NCBI GenBank assembly: GCA_949752745.1
Contig: OX457026.1
Span: 77,611,275-77,675,274 of the forward strand
Length of the DNA: 64,000 nt
Direction: 5' to 3'
From: Protula sp. h YS-2021
Lineage: Eukaryota; Annelida; Polychaeta; Sabellida; Serpulidae
Positions 57,602 through 64,000 of the stretch are shown piece after piece (the first letter of the stretch is position 1; every line of letters begins with the position of its first letter). Below the pieces are notes generated by a model, which saw only the letters and a program-made list of their open reading frames with translations, did not search any database and had not been told where the DNA came from. Position numbers and translations under genes: made by a program.

Positions 57602-57928
57602 TTATATCTTTAAAGTTACCTGATAAAGCTGCTCGGTTTCCTCTTCTTCTTTACAACAATCTCTCAAATGATCCACCACGGTGAAATATACTTCAACATC
57701 AGTACGAGCAGAATAAAGTGCAGAATCAAACTCAAAGTCAGGATCTTCTTCTATTCCAATTTTATGACATTCTCCAAGAAATCTTGAATGCAGTTCAATC
57801 ACATCAAGACTATGATGTACAACATCCCAAAAAGCATCCAAATGATAAAGTTGATAGTCTGGAGTGCCATAGCAAGCAAGTTTAGCAATCATCAAGTCAA
57901 TATAAGCATTTTTAAAACATGCGTCCAT
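57602..57928 (-). CDS. Hypothetical acidic protein
   Basis: 108 residues, helical and acidic (VVHHSLDVIELHSRFLGECH, FTVVDHLRDCCKEEEETEQ). It follows the zinc-tailed PC4-like gene by 24 bp. Not recognised. Confidence 0.5.
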   Translation of the reverse strand: MDACFKNAYIDLMIAKLACYGTPDYQLYHLDAFWDVVHHSLDVIELHSRFLGECHKIGIEEDPDFEFDSALYSARTDVEVYFTVVDHLRDCCKEEEETEQLYQVTLKI

Positions 57929-57952
57929 CTTGTTTCAGTGTCTTGTGGGCTT

Positions 57953-58624
57953 TTACTTTGCTTCACTGACTTTAAGTACTCCACACTTGCCGCAGAAGTT
58001 GTTTGGTTCACACAACTTGCAATTATACTTGTGGCAGTGGCAATGATAATCTTCCACATATCCACAAGCACCGCAATAGTCGCAGGTAAGTCCAAGTTGA
58101 TTTTGCACGTTCATGTTCTCCAACTGAACTTCAGTCAGCCTTTTCTTGGATAGCTTTGACACCTTCATCCGACCATCCTTTTGCAGCTTGATGATCGTTT
58201 TCTTGTCATGACATTCCTCACATGGTGATAGGGCTGAGTTGATGTTGTCCATCTCCTGAAGCAGTGTCTCCCATTCACCATCATTCATGTTGATGTGATG
58301 TGTGTATTCTTTCCCTTCAAACCGTGACGTGCGCACAAAACTCACATAGCGCATATCCAAGTATGAAATGACTTCAAGCCACTTCGTTTGCGTTAAGTAT
58401 AGTTTGAAGCCAATGTCGCGTAAATTTTTCAAGCTCTGGCACACAATTTTCCACAAAGATGGTGAATAAGCACACCATCTCTCTCCACGTGTGATGCGTA
58501 GAAATGGCCCATATTCTCCATGCTCCACAGTAATGGTTAAGTTAGCACTAATTTTAAAGCTGCTGCTGCTGCTGCGCTGCGCTGCTGCGTTACGCTGCGC
58601 TGCGTTGCTTGTCTTGTTCTCCAT
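57953..58624 (-). CDS. Two-domain PC4-like protein with C-terminal zinc-binding tail
   Basis: 223 residues from ATG 58624 (the longer frame runs back through the TATA box and is not used). After a Gln/Ala/Ser-rich start come two similar modules: LTITVEHGEYGPFLRITRG ... SLWKIVCQSLKNL, and FKLYLTQTKWLEVISYLDMR, YVSFVRTSRFEGKE, HINMNDGEWETLLQEM, each with the strands-W-helix plan of PC4. The tail has many cysteines and histidines (CEECHDKK, CDYCGACGYVEDYHCHCHKY, CKLCEPNNFCGKCG), enough for two or three zinc sites. The second module resembles the plus-strand protein ending at 50388. A nucleic-acid-binding regulator is the natural guess. Confidence 0.6.
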   Translation of the reverse strand: MENKTSNAAQRNAAAQRSSSSSFKISANLTITVEHGEYGPFLRITRGERWCAYSPSLWKIVCQSLKNLRDIGFKLYLTQTKWLEVISYLDMRYVSFVRTSRFEGKEYTHHINMNDGEWETLLQEMDNINSALSPCEECHDKKTIIKLQKDGRMKVSKLSKKRLTEVQLENMNVQNQLGLTCDYCGACGYVEDYHCHCHKYNCKLCEPNNFCGKCGVLKVSEAK

Positions 58625-58669
58625 GACTGCCACAATGTATTGATGATCCACACCCTCCAACTGTCTGCT

Positions 58670-58740
58670 GAGAAATGACTCCACTCTGCTGAGTTCACTC
58701 CCTTTTATACCCAACTATCTGCTGAGTCAGCTTTCTTTTC
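58670..58740 (-). promoter_or_regulatory. TATA promoter of the zinc-tailed PC4-like gene
   Basis: On the minus strand: CTCAGCAGA, GACTCAGCAGATAG, then TATAAAAGGGAGTGAACTCAGCAG (TATA core at 58702-58709), about 80 bp before the ATG. It overlaps the end of the next gene (58705). CTGCTGAGT occurs three times here, counting near matches. Confidence 0.6.
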
Positions 58741-59139
58741 AAAGAACTTGCAAACTTTTGAGTTCACTTCAACTCGTCCATGGTTGAATCGAACAAGGTC
58801 TGATACATTATCTGGAACATCATCATCATAATGTAGAATAATTCTAGTAGCTACAACTAACATGAGGTCAGTTGTCCAAATTGTATTCGCGTTGATAAAT
58901 GCTAAATCAATGTTGTAAGTTGATAGTAAATGCAGTTCTTCACATTCATGTAGAAACGAGCGGATGAAACGATCTCTTGGAATAGCCTTTCCCACAGCTT
59001 CCCAATGCAGATGCAAATTCTTCACTTGCAGCATCCAATCCGATTCAAAAGCAGGAAGCTTTGAAAACACATAGTCAATATAGTTCACTTTGAAGACGTC
59101 ATCCATAGTCATACATCTGTCAAGAAGTAATGCCGACAT
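58705..59139 (-). CDS. Hypothetical protein, outermost gene of the right arm
   Basis: 144 residues from ATG 59139, chosen because the TATA box at 59165-59172 lies just upstream and would exclude the longer frame. It is helical with several aromatic residues (YIDYVFSKLPAFESDWMLQV, FIRSFLHECEELHLL) and an acidic patch (HYDDDVPD). It is placed first behind the terminal repeat, mirroring the polymerase on the other arm, so it may be expressed early. No family is recognised. Confidence 0.55.
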   Translation of the reverse strand: MSALLLDRCMTMDDVFKVNYIDYVFSKLPAFESDWMLQVKNLHLHWEAVGKAIPRDRFIRSFLHECEELHLLSTYNIDLAFINANTIWTTDLMLVVATRIILHYDDDVPDNVSDLVRFNHGRVEVNSKVCKFFEKKADSADSWV

Positions 59140-59164
59140 TGTGAAGTATTTTCTCGTCACTCTT

Positions 59165-59372
59165 CCTTTTATAAAACTTTGATGGTATATGGTGTGTAAC
59201 TTGTTCAAACTTATTCAATACTCGTTCAAAATTGTTGACTCAGCAGAATGTATCACATATATGTTTCATTCATGCTTTTATGCTACTTCCATGTAATCAA
59301 AATATGGTGTGTAACTTTTCAAACTTGCTCAAAATTGTTAAAATTGCTGACTCAGCAGAATTTTACTTGTGT
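59165..59372 (-). promoter_or_regulatory. Right-arm outer promoter module, inverted counterpart of 45015-45188
   Basis: Reading on the minus strand: TTCTGCTGAGTCAGCA, TTACACACCATATTTTGATT, ACATGGAAGTAGCATAAAAG, a second TTCTGCTGAGTCAACA, and TATAAAAGGAAGAGTGACGA ending 26 bp before the ATG. Order and wording match the polymerase promoter on the left arm, although both lie inside the terminal repeats proper. Confidence 0.7.
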
Positions 59373-59404
59373 ATATGGTCGACCAAAAAAAAAAAAAAAA
59401 AAAA

Positions 59405-59860
59405 AAAAAAATGTTCAGAATCGTCTGAAACGGATAAATATGCAAAAATCACAATTTCGGGGGGGGGGGGGTCGGTGGACCCAAAAAATGAAAAATGTTC
59501 AGAATCGTCTGAAACGGATAAATATGCAAAAATCACAATTTCGAGGGGGGGGGGGGGGTCGGTCGACCCAAAAAATGAAAAATGTTCAGAATCGTCTGAA
59601 ACGGATAAATATGCAAAAATCACAACTTCGGGGGGGGGGGGTGGGTCGGTCGACCCAAAAAAAAAAAAAAGAAAAATGTTCAGAATCGTCTGAAACGGAT
59701 AAATATGCAAAAATCACAATTTCGAGGGGTGGGGGGGGGGGGGGGGGGGGTCGGTCGACCCAAAAAATGAAAAATGTTCAGAATCGTCTGAAACGGATAA
59801 ATATGCAAAAATCACAATTTCATTTCGAGGGGGGGGGGGGGGGGAGGAGGTCATCACTTT
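59405..59860. repeat. About 85-95-bp tandem array, five copies, at the inner edge of the right terminal repeat
   Basis: Each copy contains TGTTCAGAATCGTCTGAAAC, GGATAAATATGCAAAAATCA and a variable G run ending GGTCGGTCGACCCAAAA. The left end has a single copy (43835-43912). The outermost copies form part of the terminal inverted repeat. Open frames here (CSESSETDKYAK repeats) are artefacts. Confidence 0.9.
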
Positions 59861-60220
59861 TTAGGGTCTGTTGCCGATTGACTTCGGAAATGAAACCTTG
59901 ACTTCATTGACTTCGACGATCATCGACTGAAACCCTAGGAAGCCGCCACACAGCATGACGTCATTATGACCTCATTATGACCTCATTATGACCTCAGTAT
60001 GACCACATTATGACCACATTATGACCTCATTATGACCTCATTATGACCTCATTATGACGTCATGGATGGCCGCGCCTATCCTAACGCTTATCATGACGTC
60101 ACTTCCGGTCCAGACAACACTTCCGGTCCAGACAACACTTCCGGTCCAGACGCTATGACGTCACTTCCGGTCCAGACAGTATGACGTCATCAAGTGGCGC
60201 AAAACTCTCCTTTTCCTACT
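59730..60220 (-). repeat. Right terminal inverted repeat
   Basis: The reverse complement of 43454-43916, ending CCTTTTCCTACT. It has the same five TGACGTCA sites, four CACTTCCGGT (ETS) sites and seven TATGACC(T/A)CA-type repeats. It differs from the left copy by G-run length, a short insertion (CATTTC) and a few bases. Confidence 0.92.
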
Positions 60221-60226
60221 AACAGC
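60221..60226. repeat. Right target-site duplication of the Polinton (AACAGC)
   Basis: Identical to 43448-43453, directly after the right terminal repeat. Confidence 0.9.
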
Positions 60227-60850
60227 TTTCTGTTTTAAGACAGTATTTCGTTGCTGTTGTTTTTTTTTTTTGGCGGCTGTTTTAAGACAAGTCTAATTCT
60301 GTGCAGCTTTTCACGCATGTTTTAATGCGTATGTAAACACCCCCCCCAAAAAAAAACTCTACAAACATATCAGAGAGATATCATTAGAGGTATTAGAGGT
60401 CAGCTGTTTTATAACAGCGGCACAGAACCGACCTCTTCTCTATCTAACCGGTGCATAGTTATTCCACAAGAAACGACTCAAGCCGAAGGCTGTTTGGTTT
60501 CGTACACCTGCGTTGAAATTGAAGTTATATTTGGTAATGATAACGTTTAAACACATCATGAGTATGTTTATCAGTTGTTGTCATATGTCGAAACAGTGTA
60601 ATCTAGTTTTAAAATAATATTTTCGGGCGATAATTGGATGTTTCGCGAAGTAGAGAAACCGATAAGCGGATAAGCTTGTTCGCACTTTCTGGTCTTTCCG
60701 GTGGAGGTGTTGTTTCGGCTGCAATTTTTTTGCTATAAATTATAAAGAAGTGATATGAGAAAAACATCAAAATGCTAATTTTCTTTCAACATGCATACTT
60801 TTAAATTTATAAAGCCATCATATGATCTTTTAAAAAATATTTAACACTTG

Positions 60851-61365
60851 ACAAGCCTTTGGCTTGCAAGGGTTATATGAATTTGTGCGAGCAAAATTCG
60901 TCCTTTTTTTTCTTCTTGACACTTTTTCCGATTTTTTGTGTCTTCTTCTCCTCTGACACTATACGCCCTACGACCATGAAACTTGGGACTTATGAAGAGC
61001 TTGATCTGAACATGTGCATGTCACTTTTTATTTTCGTCTTTGATTTCGTTTTCTTTGTTAAAACGCCATGTAAAAAGAGTGTATTTTTGCAAGTAAATGC
61101 GTAGCATTTAACCCACATCACACACAGTTGCTCAGTGAGCTTTGTGCGAGCTCTCACTGCGTAAATAGATAACAAGGCGTATGCTGGATCAGTCAATAAA
61201 ACCTTAAGTCAACAGAAACCAAACACTACTCGGCTTATAAGACGTATTCAAGCTGTGTTGTTTGCAATATATTATTCAAGAAATAACCCATTGAAGGAAG
61301 TATTTTTGCGTTTTAATTTTTGTCAAGTGTTTAACATTTCGCTAGCGAAGTGAGGTTCTAGTTTA
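60851..61365 (+). repeat. Dispersed repeat, copy 2
   Basis: Direct-orientation relative of 4934-5446 with scattered substitutions and small gaps. Both flanks resemble the 40.3-41.0 kb repeat in inverse orientation (TTAAATTTATAAAGCCATCA on the left, TATTCAGTCCCTTTAATAAC on the right), so this copy interrupts that family. Confidence 0.7.
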
Positions 61366-61413
61366 CATATTATTCAGTCCCTTTAATAACCAACATGTGA
61401 ATATGTTTCTGGC

Positions 61414-62158
61414 TAGGGTTGGGTATCGCGATACGTATCGCGATATTGGCTGTGTATCGCGATACATATCGCGATATTTCGAATTCTTTAAAAGTGAGAA
61501 AATGCAGCTGTTTTATGGCTTAATTTCCAGGAATTGTAACACTTACCTACGGCATTGATCAGTTATTGATAATGGCGTTATAACAAATACAAAAGGTATG
61601 TTGGCAATGGTTGCGGATGCCATCAGTGACATTAATCCCATTACACAAACAGCATATATAACTAAATTTTAAGAATGTCTGTTAGATTGAGTGTCTAAAC
61701 TTAAATGTCTGACTGGTATATTTTTACTTGAAACATCAACAGTTCTGTATTTCAAACTGAAACAACAACACAGCGTCTACTATGACATTGAATCGTAAAA
61801 TGTCACATGTTCTTTTTTATCAAGTTTATTATTTAATTATCCAGTCAGTTCATATCCAATATAGCCAAAAATTATCCATGTTCTATCACACTATAATTGG
61901 CCGACTAAGTCATAAATTTACATGAAAAAAAATATCGTAAAAATATATCTGAAACGAAAAGCAGCCGAATACGATGTGTAAAATGACGAACAGCAGCATT
62001 GCAGATATCACTCGTTAGCACACCACCAGAAAATATTGAATTAAACATGCAGCGGAAAATATCGAAAAATATCGATATTTCAAAATTCGTATCGCAACAC
62101 GTATCGTGAGAAAACATATCGCGCTATATTGCTGTATCGATAAATATCGCCACCTCTA
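61414..62158. mobile_element. Non-autonomous hAT-type element (745 bp)
   Basis: The ends are imperfect inverted repeats (TAGGGTTGGGTATCGCGATA / complement of TATCGATAAATATCGCCACCTCTA), flanked by an 8-bp duplication TTTCTGGC at 61406-61413 and 62159-62166. Both ends are dense in TATCGCGATA/ATATCGATAT palindromes. The interior has no transposase. A related copy without the insertion lies in reverse orientation at about 40270-40320, showing the target before insertion. Confidence 0.85.
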
Positions 62159-62203
62159 TTTCTGGCAAAATGAAATTTTGTTAATTTTTGCCGTTTTTAG
62201 GCC

Positions 62204-62720
62204 CCAACCCTACAGGGTTGGGGGCCTATAGACTTTGGGTGTCTGTCTGTCCGTCATCGCTTTTTTGTACAAGCGATATCTCGAGAACGCAGAGGCCCAG
62301 AGACTTGATGTTGGGCTCATTTGAAAGGTCTCGACTTGTAGATGTGCCTTTTGGCCATTTTGGCCAAATTCGGTCCAGTGATCTTGGCCAAATTGGCCAA
62401 AACCGCAAAAATCGACTTGAGTTTGTACAGGCGATATCTCGAGAACGCAGAGGCATAGAGACTTGATGTTAGGCTCATTTGAAAGGTCTCGACTTGTAGA
62501 TGTGCCTTTTGGCCATTTTGCCAAATTCGATCACGTGATCTTGGCCAAATTGGCCAAAAACGCAAAAAATCGACTTGTGTTTGTACAGGCGATATCTCGA
62601 GAATGCAGAGGCCTAGAGACTTGATGTTAGGCTCATTTGAAAGGTCTCGACTTGTAGATGTGCCTTTTGGCCATTTTGGCCAAATTCGGTCACGCGATCT
62701 TGGCCAAATTGGCCAAAAAT
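62204..62720 (-). repeat. 159-bp-core repeat element, three units, with terminal hairpin
   Basis: Reverse-orientation relative of 38592-39785: hairpin (GGCCCCAACCC / GGGTTGGGGGCC), a TGTCTGTCTGTCCGTCATCG tract, then three units containing GCGATATCTCGAGAACGCAG and GGCCAAATTGGCCAAAA. The CACGTG core is kept in only one of the three units; the others read CCAGTG and CACGCG. Confidence 0.75.
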
Positions 62721-62727
62721 CCACTTG

Positions 62728-63290
62728 TTCTTTAAAAGCACACTGAGAAGTACCATGACGCATTATTTTCGACCTAAGCGAAACTCCCAAACCAGAGTAA
62801 AGCGTGATTTTGCAACTGTGGATTTGTTTTTGTTGTCGGCGATAATGAGGGATTCGGTATCTTGATCTCAAGAACACACATATTTTTCTCAGTAAAAAAT
62901 TGTTATCTGACCATAAAACCTGTGCGCCATAATTAGGCCCCAACCCTTCGGACTGGGGCCTATAGGTTTAGGGTGTCTGTCCGTCCGTCTGTCAGTCATC
63001 GCTTTATACCCCTATGAATTTGGGGGCGGTTGGGTCCTGCGTGTGTTTCACAAATACTTACTTGTTTATCTACCATTTGGTTATATCCTTATCCCAACTG
63101 AATTCAGCCGAAACGCAAAAACTATTCGGCGAAAGTCAAAGTGCAAATTGGCTTATTCGTACTTGTACTTATACGTTTGCTGAAAAGTTATTGGGGTTCG
63201 ACTGAATTCATTTGGGATAAGGATATACAGAAATTATATAAATAAACTGGCAAAAATCAACAAAATTCCGTTTTGTCAGAAACGTAGTTA
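62728..63290. repeat. Dispersed repeat, right copies, with a second hairpin/GACGGACAGAC end
   Basis: 62728-62940 is the inverted match of 40497-40715. It is followed at 62935-63003 by another GGCCCCAACCC...GGGGCC hairpin and a TGTCTGTCCGTCCGTCTGTC tract, then by text like 40190-40310 (CTGAATTCAGCCGAAACGC, CAAATTGGCTTATTCGTAC). Confidence 0.6.
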
Positions 63291-64000
63291 CATTCTTGCG
63301 GACAGCTTCGTGCAATGCATTGTGGGTAACTGAGGGCGAAATTAGCGATATTTGGAGTTTTTTGCACTGTTTTATACCAACACAAATTCCTCGATATTTC
63401 AGTTAAGTAATAAAATTTTTCTAAACGGTAAAAACTATTTAAAGACCTAACTTCCTGGCATGTGACAAGTAGGCCAAAATGCATGCAATCGGCCCAGAAC
63501 AAGAGAAATGCCCTGTTATATTTGGTATAAAAGAGTGAGAAAATATGCTTTTTGCCCTGACGCAGGCACTGGTACTTTTTGATCACGTGATGAAAATGTT
63601 AATTCTCATTGGTGGATGTAAGGTTGTGACGTGAACTTGTCCGCAAGAATGTTTGCTGTTACGAGTAAAGGCGATAATATGTAAAGTAAAGATTTAGAGG
63701 AGATTTAAAGGAGATAGAATTGGTCAAAGTCAATCGTAATTGGTGAATGCTAAATTCTAGCTAAACATAATAAGCCAAATGCAGATTTGCCAGTCCTTTC
63801 CACTCAGATATTCCTTATTTTTGCGATACTTGACAAATAAAAATTGTTTTCAGCCACACAAGATGTTCCTTTCAATTTGAAGTCCAAGTCAGTGAAGAAA
63901 TACCTAAAAAGCACTTTGATGTAAATACAGCGCTCTTTTTTGTTAGAAACAAGTTATAATAGTGTCATAAAAATTTTCCCACATTCCAATAATTTTTTTG
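63291..64000. other. Right flank, nothing supported
   Basis: AT-rich sequence without a recognisable exon, repeat or RNA gene. A 109-codon minus-strand frame at 63257-63586 shows no domain. Confidence 0.4.

Larger units (their letters stand above)
43454..60220. mobile_element. Complete Polinton/Maverick element (16,767 bp)
   Basis: The element is bounded by terminal inverted repeats beginning AGTAGGAAAAGG (the left end has one extra AGT) and by perfect 6-bp target duplications. It encodes the full Polinton hallmark set: protein-primed DNA polymerase B, retroviral-type integrase with chromodomain, FtsK/HerA-like packaging ATPase, adenain-like protease, double-jelly-roll major capsid protein and single-jelly-roll penton. 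Left-arm genes run on plus and right-arm genes on minus, meeting at about 50.5 kb. The polymerase, major capsid, penton and NADAR genes each show one stop or frameshift, so this copy is probably no longer autonomous. The gene set and capsid proteins place it with adintovirus-like endogenous elements of animals. Confidence 0.96.

Noticed and set aside
59232..59901. Long plus-strand frames with CSESSETDKYAK and GGGG repeats
   Set aside because: They translate the 85-95-bp terminal-repeat array and its G runs.

Overview
The window is eukaryotic nuclear DNA from an animal, most likely a marine invertebrate. It has intron-rich genes with GT-AG introns, AT-rich introns, a clear Mediator subunit gene and several DNA transposons. 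A mollusc or other lophotrochozoan is my guess, based mainly on elements that look like bivalve 'pearl' / Helentron-type repeats (tandem core plus 3' hairpin). The sequence does not prove the phylum.

Layout. (1) 1-18548, plus strand: the 3' part of a large gene for a secreted or extracellular protein. I could trace 31 phase-compatible exons encoding 2035 residues of fibronectin-III-like repeats joined by 'TPP' linkers. Its 5' end lies outside the window. (2) 18549-22501: intergenic, between two genes arranged tail to tail, with one tandem-core repeat element. (3) 22502-38040, minus strand: MED23 (Mediator subunit 23). I traced 31 phase-compatible exons (1326 residues plus stop); only the first coding exon is missing. 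(4) 38041-43447: tandem repeats, a 159-bp-core repeat element, a dispersed repeat and a scrap of LINE reverse transcriptase. (5) 43454-60220: a complete 16.8-kb Polinton/Maverick (adintovirus-like endogenous element) with terminal inverted repeats and a perfect 6-bp target duplication. (6) 60227-64000: dispersed repeats partly inverted relative to those at 40-41 kb, a 745-bp non-autonomous hAT element with an 8-bp target duplication, and another 159-bp-core element.

Inside the Polinton the left arm reads rightward: protein-primed DNA polymerase B, then a cluster of small proteins that begins with an unmistakable PC4/SUB1-like single-stranded-DNA-binding protein and continues with three probable divergent relatives. 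The right arm reads leftward: two early-looking genes (one also PC4-like with a zinc-binding tail), small unknown genes, a NADAR-family gene, integrase with chromodomain, packaging ATPase, small capsid-associated proteins, penton, core protein, major capsid protein and adenain-like protease. The two arms converge at about 50.5 kb with facing polyadenylation signals. The polymerase, major capsid, penton and NADAR genes each carry one simple lesion, so the copy looks young but disabled, unless some lesions are assembly errors.

The most interesting signals are: the expansion of PC4-like proteins in one Polinton; a NADAR gene; terminal repeats packed with CRE, ETS and nuclear-receptor-like half sites; an array of about 25 forkhead-type GTAAACA heptamers in a probable 5' leader intron; a shared TATA promoter module; and repeated duplication of exon ends together with their splice donors in both host genes.
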